DNA of 64,000 bases from Mangrovicoccus ximenensis (GCF_003056725.1 NZ_QBKZ01000001.1:225252-289251); one strand, 5' to 3'; shown: positions 8,113-17,190, counted from the stretch's first letter. Numbers and translations: made by a program. Notes: generated by a model from the sequence alone, not told the origin.

Positions 8113-8329
8113 GCGTTCCGGGGTGCCGGTGCCTGCGGTTTTTCACGGGAATGCCGGGACATTTGCCGTCCGCGCGTGGCTGGCGGCAGGGCGCCGCCGG
8201 TCCCGGGCGGCTGCAACCGGCTTTGCCTCCATTCCCTCCGCGCTGCCCGGCATCTGCCATGGCGCGGCTCCGTCCCGCATTGCGCGCAGCCGCACCGGTT
8301 CGGGCGACGCGCTCCATCTGTTCGGCTTC

Positions 8330-8719
8330 GGCAGGCGGCGGGGCGTTGCGCAGCGTGGGGGCGGTGCCGACGAAGAGCGGCGCGGGATCGGCCATCTGCC
8401 GGTCTTGGCGGCGGTGCAGCGCGGCCTCCCAGTCCGGGTGCCGGGCGAGCCATCGCAGGATGGCCTCGGGCAGCGACATCTGGAAATTGAACCGCGGACG
8501 GTAGCCCCGGATCACCGGCAGGCCGAGGCTCAGCGCGGCGGCGGAGAGATTGCAGAGCTTGAACTCGATCGACCCGCGGCTGCGTCCGGTTGCCACCTGC
8601 AGCGCCCGGTTTTCCACGGCCTTGTTATAGGGGCGTCCCGACAGCTCGTCGGTGAGCATAGAAATCCAGGACGCGGTGACCGCATCGTTTTCCGCATCTG
8701 TCCAGTCTTCGCCCGCCAT
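8330..8719 (-). pseudogene. N-terminal fragment of a DUF3883/HNH-type protein
   Basis: The minus frame from ATG 8719 encodes MAGEDWTDAENDAVTASW, followed by GRPYNKAVENRALQ, GRSRGSIEFKLCNLSAAAL and GYRPRFNFQMSL. This N-terminal module precedes DUF3883 ('NO VEIN') or HNH domains in restriction-like and hypothetical proteins. After about residue 130 the sequence turns into low-complexity arginine/proline text, and the open frame runs on to 8054 across the tRNA terminator, which is not credible coding. I read it as a gene truncated after its first module. It may be a remnant of a defence-island gene. Confidence 0.5.
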
Positions 8720-8812
8720 GGCGGCACGATAGGGCGGTTCTGCGGAAAGGTCATTCGGAAACAGGCGGTTGGAGGCGGTGTGCGGCCGTGGCGTGCCGCC
8801 GCAGGACGGAGT

Positions 8813-8836
8813 CGGCGGGGAGATGTCCCCCCGCCG
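8813..8836 (-). terminator. hairpin downstream of the oxidoreductase gene
   Basis: CGGCGGGG / CCCCGCCG inverted repeat just after the stop of the minus-strand oxidoreductase gene. No clear T-run, so intrinsic termination is uncertain. Confidence 0.5.
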
Positions 8837-8844
8837 CCGGGCCG

Positions 8845-9852
8845 TCAGATCGCCACGCAGATCTTGCCGAAATGCGCGCCGCTTTCCTGGTGGCGGAAGG
8901 CGTCGGCCAGCTCGGCCAGCGCGAAGCTGCGGTCGATCACCGGGCGCAGGTCGAGCGCGTCGAGGGCGCGGACGAAATCCAGCTGGTGCCTGCGCGAGCC
9001 GACGATCAGCCCCTGCAGCCGCTGCTGGCGGCGCATCAGCTCGGCCGTGGGGATCTCGCCGCCGATGCCGGTCAGCACGCCGATCAGCGCGATATGCGCG
9101 CCCGGCCGGCCTGCCACGATCGACTGGGACAGCGTTGCCGGGCCGCCGACCTCGACCACGATGTCGACGCCGCGCCCGCCGGTCAGCCGCTTCATCTCGG
9201 CGCCCCATTCGGGGGTGCTGCGGTAGTTGATCACGTGATCGGCGCCAAGCTCGCGCAGCCGCTCCAGCTTCGCATCCGAGGAGGAGGTGGCGATCACCGT
9301 CGCCCCCATCGCCTTGGCGAGCTGCAGTGCGTAGATCGACACGCCGCCGGTGCCGAGGATGGCCACCGTGTCGCCCGCCTTGATCCCGGCATCGACCGCC
9401 AGCGCGCGCCAGGCGGTCAGCCCGGCGGTGGTGATCGTCGCGGCCTCTTCATGGCTCCAGCCCTCGGGCGAGCGGGTGAACCAGCTCGCGGGCAGGGTGA
9501 CGCGCTCGCGGGCGAAGCCGTCGATGCCGTCGCCGGGCGTGCGCGAGAAATCCGACGGCCGCTCGTCGCCTTCCTGCCAGTCGGGGAAGAACACCGAGAC
9601 GACATTGTCGCCGACCGCGAATTCCGTGACGCCGGGACCGACTGCCTCGACCTCGCCCGCGCCGTCGGCCATCGGGATGCGCCCGTCCGGCAGCGCGCCC
9701 TCGACGGCGCAGACGCGGTAATCGTGATAGTTCAGCGAGCTGGCGCGGATGCGCACGGTGATTTCGCCGGGGCCGGGCGCGGCGGGCTCCGCCGCATCGG
9801 CCAGGGCCAGGTTTTGCAGCCCGCCCGGGGCTTTGATCGTGACCTGTTTCAA
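8845..9852 (-). CDS. zinc-type alcohol dehydrogenase/quinone oxidoreductase-like NAD(P)-dependent enzyme
   Basis: A 335-residue medium-chain dehydrogenase. The GroES-like N-terminal domain is followed by a Rossmann domain with AILGTGGVSIYALQLAKA. Catalytic-zinc ligands of classic alcohol dehydrogenases are not evident, suggesting the quinone-oxidoreductase-like subgroup. The best start is TTG at 9852 (MKQVTIKAPGG), preceded by AAAGGTGG; the upstream ATG at 9903 would add an arginine-rich tail not seen in the family. It stands alone between a hairpin and the sulfatase promoter region. Substrate unknown. Confidence 0.85.
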   Translation of the reverse strand: MKQVTIKAPGGLQNLALADAAEPAAPGPGEITVRIRASSLNYHDYRVCAVEGALPDGRIPMADGAGEVEAVGPGVTEFAVGDNVVSVFFPDWQEGDERPSDFSRTPGDGIDGFARERVTLPASWFTRSPEGWSHEEAATITTAGLTAWRALAVDAGIKAGDTVAILGTGGVSIYALQLAKAMGATVIATSSSDAKLERLRELGADHVINYRSTPEWGAEMKRLTGGRGVDIVVEVGGPATLSQSIVAGRPGAHIALIGVLTGIGGEIPTAELMRRQQRLQGLIVGSRRHQLDFVRALDALDLRPVIDRSFALAELADAFRHQESGAHFGKICVAI

Positions 9853-10090
9853 GGCGCCACCTTTCTCGTTCCGTTTCCGCCCGCGGCCATGGCGCCGCGG
9901 CACCGCCCTGACTTAGGCCCCGCGGGCCGGGATGTCATCCTCCCGGCCATGACCGCAGCGCTGACGTCACGGCGGTTTGCGCTGCGCCGCGGCGGGGTGA
10001 CGTCTTCGGATTTCCGAAAATGTCATTGATCCGACGGCATTTTCTGCGACAGTTTCCGGATTGATGATGAAATTTCCGGAGGGGGAAATC

Positions 10091-11626
10091 ATGCGCAATG
10101 CAACAGCCGTCGCCGCGGGGGCCGTGTGCGCGCTCCTTGCGGGCGCCGCCGCCGCGCAGGAGGCTGAAAAGCCGAATATCCTGGTGATCTGGGGCGACGA
10201 TGTCGGAATGTGGAACATCTCGGCCTATCACCGCGGCATGATGTGCTGCGAGACGCCCAATATCGACCGCATCGCCGCCGAGGGGATGCTGTTCATGGAC
10301 CATTACGCGCAGGCCTCCTGCACGGCAGGCCGCGCGGCCTTCATCACCGGGCAGTATCCGCTGCGCACCGGGCTGGCGACCGTCGGCCTGCCGGGCGCGC
10401 CGCAGGGGCTGAGCGCCGAGGACCCGACCCTGGCCGAGATGCTGAAGCCGCTGGGCTACCGCACCGGGCAATTCGGCAAGAACCACCTCGGCGATCAGGA
10501 CGAGCACCTGCCGACCGCGCATGGCTTCGACGAGTTCTTCGGCATCCTCTACCACCTGAATGCCGGCGAATATGCCGAGCAGGCCGATTATCCGGCCGAG
10601 GCCTTCGAGGAGGCCGGGCTGGCGCAGCGCGGCATCATCCATTCCTTCGCCGCGTCCGGGGGCGGCGAACAGCAGATCGAGGATCTGGGCCCGTTCGGTG
10701 CCGAGGTGCAGACGCATCTCGACCAGGACGTCCTGGAGGAGTCGAAGCGCTTCATCACCGAAGCGGTGGAGGCCGGCGAGCCGTTCTTCGTCTGGCACAA
10801 CACCACGCGGACCCATTACAAGACCCATCTCGACGACCATTACGACGGCATCACCGGCACCGGCAGCGTCTATGCCGACGGCATGGTCGAGATGGATGAC
10901 GACGTCGGCGAGCTTCTCGACCTGCTCGACGAACTCGGCGTCGCCGGCGAGACGGTGGTGATGTTCTCCACCGACAACGGCGCGGCCTCGAATTCCTGGC
11001 CCGACGGCGGCAACCAGCCGTTCCGCGGCCAGAAGGGCGTCGGCGGCTACGAGGGCGGCTTCAAGGTGCCCGCGATGATCCGCTGGCCGGGGCTTGTGCC
11101 CGCAGGCACGACCACGGGCGAGCTGGTGACGATGGAGGATTGGGTGCCGACCATCATGGCGCAGCTCGGCCAGCCCGGCCTGAAGGAGGACCTGCTCGAC
11201 GGTGCCGAGATCGGCGGCAAGAGCTACCGCGTCCATCTCGACGGCTACGACCAGAGCCCGGTGCTGACCCAGTCCGGCCCGTCGAACCGGCAGGAATTCT
11301 TTTTCTTCACCGAGACGACCTTCCACGGGATGCGCTACGGCGAGTGGAAATTCCTGTTCACCCAGCAGGACAAGTGGTTCAACGGCGTGCAGGACAGCCT
11401 GACCTCGCCGCTGATCACCCGGCTGGATCTGGACCCGTTCGAGCGGTTCCACGACGCCCGCGGCTTCGACGAATGGCAGGAGAACCGCTCCTGGGCGCTG
11501 GGGCCGGCCTCGGCGATCACCCAGACGTTCTTCCAGTCCTTCCAGGACTATCCGCCGCGCCAGGCGAGCCTGGATTTCGACATGGACAAGATCATCGACG
11601 ACATGATGGATCCGGGCGCGCGCTGA
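10091..11626 (+). CDS. periplasmic sulfatase (arylsulfatase family)
   Basis: A 511-residue sulfatase with a signal peptide (residues 1-22, ending AAAAQ). The N-terminal DD (36-37) of the metal site lies in WGDDVGMWN. The formylglycine signature is C77-T-A-G-R81 (variant of C/S-x-P/A-x-R). GKNHLGD and STDNGA supply further active-site residues. ATG 10091 follows GGAGGGGG; an upstream ATG at 10061 would disrupt the signal peptide. Oxidation of C77 needs a formylglycine-generating enzyme, not encoded in this window. It likely hydrolyses organic sulfate esters for sulfur or carbon; the substrate is unknown. A GC-rich hairpin follows. Confidence 0.9.
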   Translation: MRNATAVAAGAVCALLAGAAAAQEAEKPNILVIWGDDVGMWNISAYHRGMMCCETPNIDRIAAEGMLFMDHYAQASCTAGRAAFITGQYPLRTGLATVGLPGAPQGLSAEDPTLAEMLKPLGYRTGQFGKNHLGDQDEHLPTAHGFDEFFGILYHLNAGEYAEQADYPAEAFEEAGLAQRGIIHSFAASGGGEQQIEDLGPFGAEVQTHLDQDVLEESKRFITEAVEAGEPFFVWHNTTRTHYKTHLDDHYDGITGTGSVYADGMVEMDDDVGELLDLLDELGVAGETVVMFSTDNGAASNSWPDGGNQPFRGQKGVGGYEGGFKVPAMIRWPGLVPAGTTTGELVTMEDWVPTIMAQLGQPGLKEDLLDGAEIGGKSYRVHLDGYDQSPVLTQSGPSNRQEFFFFTETTFHGMRYGEWKFLFTQQDKWFNGVQDSLTSPLITRLDLDPFERFHDARGFDEWQENRSWALGPASAITQTFFQSFQDYPPRQASLDFDMDKIIDDMMDPGAR

Positions 11627-11635
11627 GCGCCGCCT

Positions 11636-11664
11636 GTCCCGGCGCGGCCGCCAGGCGCCGGGAC
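11636..11664 (+). terminator. hairpin after the sulfatase gene
   Basis: Perfect 10-bp stem GTCCCGGCGC / GCGCCGGGAC with a 9-nt loop, beginning 10 bp after the stop. The downstream tract is only weakly T-rich. Confidence 0.55.
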
Positions 11665-11762
11665 GCTTGCCTTTGCGGCAGGCCGCCGGTTAGGCTGCGC
11701 CCGGGAGCCAGACAAAATCTGCAAGAGGGGATCTCCGGGCATAGCGCTTGATGGAGGATGCC

Positions 11763-12236
11763 ATGCAGAGTTTCGTTCTGGGCCTCGCGGCCGCCTGTGC
11801 AGTTCCGGTTTGCAGCCAGCCCGCAATTTCCGCGGAAGAGACGCTGAGATTCCGGCTCGTCGTCCACCATATCGAGACCGACACGATGCGGAACCCGGCG
11901 GAGACCGGGCCCGAGCTTTCGGCCTCGCATTCGGTCGGGGTCGCGGTGATGGAGGACGGCCGCCTCGCCTGGAAGGAATTCGTCTGGATCGGCTTCGGCG
12001 GCGATGGGGCCGTGCCGTCGCAGGGCTTCTCCTCCTATGTCTTCGAGAATGGCGATGGGCTGGACGTGCGCTTCTCTTCCGGTCCCGGAGAGGGCGGCTA
12101 TTTCGTCGATTACGAAGTGCTGTCCGGCAGCGGCGGCTATGCGGGCGCAACCGGCACCGGGCAGCTGAAGCTGGTGCCCACCGACTGGGACCACGCCACG
12201 CTGTTCGAGGGCTCGATCGACGTCACCACGCCCTGA
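11763..12236 (+). CDS. secreted protein, allene-oxide-cyclase/dirigent-like barrel
   Basis: A 157-residue protein with a signal peptide (MQSFVLGLAAACAVPVCSQPAISA). The C-terminal GYAGATGTGQLKLVP and earlier alternating beta-strand pattern resemble the AOC/dirigent-like barrel proteins of bacteria, but the match is by pattern only. ATG 11763 is preceded by GGAGG; two in-frame ATGs slightly upstream (11748, 11751) are less well placed. It may be cotranscribed with the sulfatase, although a hairpin lies between. Function unknown. Confidence 0.65.
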   Translation: MQSFVLGLAAACAVPVCSQPAISAEETLRFRLVVHHIETDTMRNPAETGPELSASHSVGVAVMEDGRLAWKEFVWIGFGGDGAVPSQGFSSYVFENGDGLDVRFSSGPGEGGYFVDYEVLSGSGGYAGATGTGQLKLVPTDWDHATLFEGSIDVTTP

Positions 12237-12244
12237 ATTGCGCT

Positions 12245-12268
12245 GGCGCGGCCCGCCGGGGCCGCGCC
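12245..12268. terminator. bidirectional GC-rich terminator-like hairpin
   Basis: GGCGCGGCCC / GGGCCGCGCC with a 4-nt loop lies exactly between two convergent genes (stops at 12236 and 12276). Confidence 0.6.
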
Positions 12269-12275
12269 GCAGGGG

Positions 12276-13532
12276 TCAGTTGCTCAGTTCGGCGTCGATC
12301 GACGACACATCGGATGCGAGCCGCGCATAGGTGTCCTCCAGCGACAGCTCGCCGACGATCAGCTGCGACATGCGCTGCACGATGGCCGACTGCACCGCCT
12401 GGATGCCGGGGAAGGCCGACCAGTCGCGGATTTCGTCGGTGACGTTCGGCGCATTGCGGGCGAAGACCTTCATCGCCGCCGCCGCGCTGGGATCGTCGAT
12501 CTGGTAGTCGAGATCCGCGATATTGGCGCCCGGAATGATCACGAAGCGTTCGGCGAGCTCGCGCACCACCTCTTCGGAGCCGAGGAATTCCACCAGCTTG
12601 GCGACCGCCTCCGGGTGGTCGGTGGTGTTGAAGGCCGCCAGGAACGTGCCGCCCGGCATCGGGATGCAGCCGCCCTCGCCGCAGGGTGCGTCGAGCACGG
12701 TCCATTCGAAATCCTGGCCGATCTTGGCCATGAACGGGTTCACCATCCAGTTTCCTGCAAAATAGGTGGCGACATTGGCATCGACGAATTCGTCGCCCAT
12801 GTTCTTGTAGCGCGACCCGCCCGCGGCGCCCCACATCTCCTTCGGGAAGGCGCCTTCCCGGGTCCAGCGGTACATGTCGGCGATATAGGCCTTGGCCGCG
12901 TCGTCGGGGAAGGTCAGCGTGCCGTCGACCGCGTAATGCGCGCCGTAGGAAAAGGCCGGGCCGGTGAAGCGGTGGCCGGAGCGGTCCATGGTGAAGGGAA
13001 TGTCGATGCCGGTGGCGTCGGCGACGCGCTGCGAGGCCCGGACGATCTCGTCCAGCGTTGCGCCTGCCTCGGGCAGCGGTTCGCCCGCCTGCTCCCAGAG
13101 CGTCTTGTTGACGAAAGGCAGGTTGAGCGTCTGCGACAGCTGGAAGCCGCCGATCTTCTCCGCAGGGGCGCCGGGGCTCTTCAGCAGGTTGAGCGAGCTG
13201 CCGTGCAGCGCCGCGAAGCCGTCGGGATCGGCCATGTAGGGGCGCAGGTCCAGCGTGTAGCGCATCAGCCCGTGATCGGCGATCTTGGCCAGATCCGGGC
13301 CTTCGCCGACCGCGAGCTGCAGCGGCAGCTGTTCGACGATCTGCGAATAGCCCGCGGTGATGAACTCCACCTCGATATCGGGATTGGCGGCTTCGAATTC
13401 CTCCAGAAGCGCGCCCATCCGCTCGATATAGGCCGGGTCGTCATCGGTGAAGGCGAAGCTGATCGTGTCCTTGGCCTGGGCCGCCCCGGCGATCAGCGCC
13501 AGGGTGCTCGCGGCCATCGCAAGCTTGAGCAT
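12276..13532 (-). CDS. sugar ABC transporter substrate-binding protein
   Basis: A 418-residue extracellular solute-binding protein of family 1. The signal peptide is MLKLAMAASTLALIAGAAQA. Family features include LEEFEAANPDIEVEF, GEGPDLAKIADHG, the WEQAGEPLP region and the GGTFLAAFNTTDHPEAVAKL hinge segment. GGGAGGAA precedes the ATG at 13532. In the periplasm it would capture an oligosaccharide or polyol for an ABC importer, but no permease or ATPase genes accompany it, because the expected neighbours have been lost at nearby junctions. It is divergent from the truncated gene at 13667 and probably shares its regulation. Confidence 0.9.
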   Translation of the reverse strand: MLKLAMAASTLALIAGAAQAKDTISFAFTDDDPAYIERMGALLEEFEAANPDIEVEFITAGYSQIVEQLPLQLAVGEGPDLAKIADHGLMRYTLDLRPYMADPDGFAALHGSSLNLLKSPGAPAEKIGGFQLSQTLNLPFVNKTLWEQAGEPLPEAGATLDEIVRASQRVADATGIDIPFTMDRSGHRFTGPAFSYGAHYAVDGTLTFPDDAAKAYIADMYRWTREGAFPKEMWGAAGGSRYKNMGDEFVDANVATYFAGNWMVNPFMAKIGQDFEWTVLDAPCGEGGCIPMPGGTFLAAFNTTDHPEAVAKLVEFLGSEEVVRELAERFVIIPGANIADLDYQIDDPSAAAAMKVFARNAPNVTDEIRDWSAFPGIQAVQSAIVQRMSQLIVGELSLEDTYARLASDVSSIDAELSN

Positions 13533-13550
13533 TGTGTTCCTCCCTAGTGT

Positions 13551-13696
13551 GCAAAAAGTTTCGCAACACATCTGGACAATTGTGCAAAGCTGTGGCTGTG
13601 TCAACGCCAATAAGGCGCATGATTGGTGGAAATGTCCCGATGTCGAGCGCTGGGAGGAGGAAAATCTTGCAAAGTGCAGAGCAAAAAGTTGCGCAA
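13551..13696. promoter_or_regulatory. divergent promoter region with repeated GCAAAAAGTTKCGCAA motif
   Basis: The 16-bp element GCAAAAAGTTTCGCAA (13551-13566) recurs as GCAAAAAGTTGCGCAA (13681-13696), with related TTGTGCAAAG and TTGCAAAGTGC in between. The second copy contains TTGCGCAA, a perfect palindrome. The spacing between the binding-protein and truncated genes fits a sugar-responsive regulator, such as a LacI-like or ROK-like one. No such regulator gene is present in the window. Confidence 0.4.
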
Positions 13697-14640
13697 ACAT
13701 TGCCCGAGCCGGTCTGGTGGGAGCTGGATGAAGGGGCGTCGCTGAATCGCTGGCTGGTCACCCCGGCCGACTCGCGGGTCTTCCCCGGCGAGGCGCGGCC
13801 GCATCCCGACCAGGTGGATTACCGCTTCGTCAACGGCTGGGTGGCGACTGGCGACCTGCCCTGCCGCGAGGCCTACCGGAAGATCCTCCCCGGCCTCGAT
13901 CCTCGGATCCCCGCGGCCGATGCCTTCTCCGAGGTCTATCTCGGCGGCGAGAACCCGCGGGTCGACTTCACCACCTTCTGTTTCCAGCCGACCCGCATCG
14001 CGCGCTTCGCCCGCGCTCTGCTGCGCTCGGACGCACCGCAGAGCGCCGCCTTCGAGATCGAGACCTGCGGCGTCGTCCATCTGTGGCTCGACGGCCGCCC
14101 GGTGGCGGTGCATGCGCCGCTCGACCGCAACATCCCGCACAAGGCACGGGTCTCGGTCGCGCTGCCCGCGGGCGTCTCCGAGCTGACCGTGCGGCTCGAG
14201 GATCTGCACGAGCGCGACACCAGCTGCTTCTTCCGGCTGGGCCTGGCGGCCGGGCAGGGGATCGAGGCGGGGCTGCGCGCCGATGTCGATCCCGCCCGTC
14301 TGAAGGATGTCGAGAAGACGCTGGCCGCGCTGCGCACGACGCGGCTGTTCCATGAGGGCGGCAAGCTGGCGGTGGTCTGTGATCACAGCCCCGCGGAGCC
14401 GGTCGAGGTGGTGCTGCATGACGGGCAATCCGCCGACGGCAGCGCGACGATGAACGTGCTGGCCGACCGGCTGCCGCTCGCCGAACCGCTGCGCTTCACC
14501 GTCACGCGGGCGGGCGAGGTGCACGAGCTCTTCGATGTCGCGGGCATCTCGCCGGGCTGCTACGCGCTGGTCTTCTCGGTCGGGGCGGGGGCAGTGCGGC
14601 TCGACGCGTCGCTCGGCACGACGATCATGGGCGCGGTCGG
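13667..14640 (+). pseudogene. N-terminal part of a large protein, probably carbohydrate-related, 3'-truncated
   Basis: TTG at 13667 follows GGGAGGAGG and starts a ~325-residue stretch that reads as real protein: PEPVWWELDEGASLNRWLVTP, CREAYRKILPGL, a beta-rich domain with HLWLDGRPVAVHAPL and VRLEDLHERDTSCFFRL. It resembles the N-terminal beta-sandwich of large glycosidase-like proteins, but I cannot name the family. At about 14640 (after GTTIMGAVG) coding sense collapses because a ppsA fragment in the opposite orientation begins. The open frame continues only by chance to 15805. The divergent sugar-binding protein suggests a role in carbohydrate use. Confidence 0.55.
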
Positions 14641-14834
14641 TTGGCCCCGATATAGCGCCGCCAGGCCTCGGCAGTGGTGGCGAAGCCCGGCGGCACGCGG
14701 ATGCCCTGCGCGCCCAGCTTGGCCACCATCTCGCCAAGCGAAGCGTTCTTGCCGCCCACCTCGGGGACGGCCTCCTTCGACAGATCCTCGAACCAGATCA
14801 GGCTCTGCGTCCGCTCCCCGGCTTGCTTGTCCAT
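14640..14834 (-). pseudogene. ppsA: phosphoenolpyruvate synthase, N-terminal fragment
   Basis: From ATG 14834 the minus strand encodes ~62 residues typical of the PEP synthase N-terminus: LIWFEDLSKEAVPEVGGKNASLGEMV and GIRVPPGFATTAEAWRRYI. The ATP-grasp and PEP-utiliser domains are missing. Homology stops at about 14645, where the sequence passes tail-to-tail into the truncated plus-strand gene. PEP synthase converts pyruvate to PEP in gluconeogenesis; this copy cannot be active. Confidence 0.8.
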
Positions 14835-15119
14835 GTCGGCCTCCTCTCCCTTTGGTTGCAAGGCTAGGCCGCGGGCGGGTGCGGCGCCTTGATTGCGGTC
14901 AAACCCGCAGCGGCCCCGAGTCGCCGTCACTCCCCCGGTATTACGTGGCGGAACCTATGCGCCCGCAAATCAGGCAAGCCGCCCTCGCAACCGGCAAGCA
15001 GCGGCACATCCGGCCGTTAAGCAGGAGGAAATCCGGTATTTTCGGGACTTTTTGTCGTGATTTCGAGATTTTCGATCCTGTCAACTGCTACTTTTGGCGA
15101 ATACCCGGAGGACTTTCGC

Positions 15120-15590
15120 ATGGAGCTTTTGATCGACGCGCTCTTGGAATGGATTTCGGCCGAGACTGGCCGCACGGTCGCCGGCGTCCCGCCACCACAG
15201 GTTGTGGCGATGACCCCGCAGGAGCTGACGCAGGAATACTATGCCGACCATCCCTACCTGATCCCCGAGGACGGCAAGGACGAGCGCATCCAGGCGCTCT
15301 ATGCCGCCAGCGACGGGCCGGACGGCACGATCTACATCCTTGCCGCCGAGGCCTTCGCCGACGCTCCGGAATTCGAAAACCCGCAGGACAACCCGGTCTG
15401 GCGCGAGGTGCTGCTGCACGAACTGGTCCACCACCTGCAATGGCAGAACGGCGAGCCGGACACCTGGCAGTGCCGCGGCCATGGCGAGCGCGAGGCCTAT
15501 CTTCTGGGCGGGCGCTATCTCAGGCGGACCCGCACCGCCGATCCGATGCCGAACCGCAATTTCTGGGCGCATGCCTATTCGCGCTGCTGA
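15120..15590 (+). CDS. DUF6647-type protein with HExxH motif
   Basis: A 156-residue protein; ATG 15120 follows CCGGAGGAC. It has a conserved LLHELVHHLQWQNG segment containing HELVH, a zinc-metalloprotease-like HExxH, and further GHGEREAYLLGGRYLR that could give another ligand. No signal peptide is obvious. The DUF6647 assignment is from memory. Peptidase activity is plausible but unproven. A small gene follows after 11 bp with its own ribosome-binding site, suggesting an operon of two. Confidence 0.7.
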   Translation: MELLIDALLEWISAETGRTVAGVPPPQVVAMTPQELTQEYYADHPYLIPEDGKDERIQALYAASDGPDGTIYILAAEAFADAPEFENPQDNPVWREVLLHELVHHLQWQNGEPDTWQCRGHGEREAYLLGGRYLRRTRTADPMPNRNFWAHAYSRC

Positions 15591-15601
15591 GGGAGGCCGC
15601 C

Positions 15602-15805
15602 ATGATCGAACTTGTCTTCATTGCCTGTTTCGCCGCCGGCGACGGCCAGTGCGAGAACCGCAGCCTGCTCTATCAGGATATCGGCATGATGGCCTGCCTG
15701 CTGCACGGCCAGACCCAGCTGGCGGCCTGGGCAGACAGCCATCCGGGCTGGCAGATCGACAGCTGGAAATGCCGGGTCCTGGACCGGAGCATGGCAGAGC
15801 TCTGA
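15602..15805 (+). CDS. small conserved protein
   Basis: A 67-residue protein (MIELVFIACFAAGDGQCENR..., HPGWQIDSWKCRVLD) with a hydrophobic N-terminus that could act as a short signal or anchor, and several cysteines. GGAGG precedes ATG 15602. Similar short proteins occur in Rhodobacterales without assigned function. Coupled to the HExxH gene just upstream. Confidence 0.6.
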   Translation: MIELVFIACFAAGDGQCENRSLLYQDIGMMACLLHGQTQLAAWADSHPGWQIDSWKCRVLDRSMAEL

Positions 15806-15809
15806 TCCC

Positions 15810-16250
15810 GGACCCGGCAAGGGTCAGGCAGTGCGGGCCCGGCCTGCGCCCGCAGCTGCCCGGCAAAGCCCGCCGACAGCGCCAGCATCGCCGCGGCGGT
15901 GCCGAGGACCAGCGGCAGCCCCCCCGCCTGGTAGGTCAGCCCCGACAGCAGCGTCCCGAGCAGCCGCCCGCCGGCATTGGCCATGTAGTAGAACCCCACA
16001 TCCATCGTCACCCGCTCGGATTTCGAGAAGGCGTGACCGCGAAGACCGCGCCGAAGGCCAGGAGCCCCGCCACCAGCAGGGCGGTCAGCCAGGCGGCCGG
16101 AGCGGGCGAGACGAGCACCGCCAGCGCCAGCGCGGCAGGCACCAGCGCTGAGATGGCCACGCCGGAATTGCACAGAACCAGCATCATGTCGGCAGCCGCC
16201 GCGCTGGCCACGGAGCGACGCATGCACCCCGGGACCCCCTGCAGCGAGCC
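15810..16250 (-). pseudogene. arsJ-like MFS transporter C-terminal remnant, frameshifted
   Basis: One minus frame (about 16250-16030) encodes a hydrophobic stretch with AAWLTALLVAGLLAFGAVFAV. A second frame (about 16025-15830) continues with SERVTMDVGFYYMANAGGRL and LGTLLSGLTYQAGGLPLV. Together they match the C-terminal third of ArsJ-type organoarsenical exporters, in which VTMDVGFYYMANAGGRL is distinctive. The frame change and the missing ~15 residues between the halves show decay. The N-terminal two thirds are absent. Confidence 0.65.
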
Positions 16251-17190
16251 GACGATCCAGGGACGGAAAGCGACCTGACCTGCTGAAATCCCGCTCCGGC
16301 GGACCTGGCCGCTTGGCCGAAAACGCTTGACGAAGACGGCCCCGACACCGAAGTCAGATCCGGAGCAGATTGACCGACAGCCCGCGAATTCGAAGATCGC
16401 CCATGACAGCGGCATGCCGCGCAGGCATCGACGGCACGGCACGGCACGGAACTGTGGCACATCCACGGGCGGCAACGATCCGATATGCTCCGCAGGCGAT
16501 GGCTGCGACGCCGGGTTCGGCAACCCAGGCTGTCGCCACCTCGGATTCGCCTGAATTCCGCTGACGGGATGTCATCGGTACAAACCTCCGTGCAAACACC
16601 GACCCTTGGGCGGAACTTGATCCCGATGCCTCCCTCGCCCCCCGTCAGCACCAATCGGTTCAGCCGTTGCCCGGAAACCAAAACGGCATGAACATATCGA
16701 CATCGGCATGGCGAAAGCACAGCACTGGCCCGTCGAAGAAAACCGGTCGCAACAGGCGCGCCGTCAGACGAATTCGGACGTTCAGCGCCAGGCGCAGCTG
16801 GACCGCATGCGACGGGCCTGCAGTCCCCGAACTGCGGACGGATCGCCCTCCTTCGGCAAAACCTCTAGGTGGCCACCTTCCCACGGCCCTGCCCGGCACG
16901 CGATTTCAGGATCGCGCAAATTCGCAGGCAATCCCCGGCATTTCACGGCGCGCGCGCAGCTGGACCGCGGACCGTGCCGCGGAGACCGGCAGGCCGCGGC
17001 ATCCTGCGCCGGCACCCCTGTCCGTGGCAAAGCTGCGCCGCCTGCAGCGCACGATGGCTTTCGCAACGATTAAGCCTCTCTCACCAGAATGCCCCCGTGC
17101 CGCTGCCTGCATGACCAGCCCGGGGCCCGGCACACCCACCCCAATGCCTCCCGCCCTCGCTGAGCGCGGGTCCGCCGCAAGGAGCACATG
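16251..17190. other. ~940 bp without a recognisable gene
   Basis: Frames on both strands are open in places, but translations are arginine/proline-rich and match nothing I know. A short tandem run of ACGGC occurs at 16431-16450. The right end contains the ribosome-binding site of the spike base protein gene. Confidence 0.5.

Noticed and set aside
8054-8329. Extending the DUF3883/HNH-type fragment to the frame's stop at 8054
   Set aside because: That stretch includes the tRNA-His terminator and translates into low-complexity sequence.
14641-15805. Continuation of the truncated carbohydrate gene as a 757-residue protein
   Set aside because: After 14640 it runs through ppsA antisense and over two real genes in another frame; coding sense is lost.
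16431-16450. Short tandem run of ACGGC, considered as a CRISPR or satellite
   Set aside because: Only four 5-bp units, no spacers. No CRISPR array or cas gene was seen anywhere in the window.
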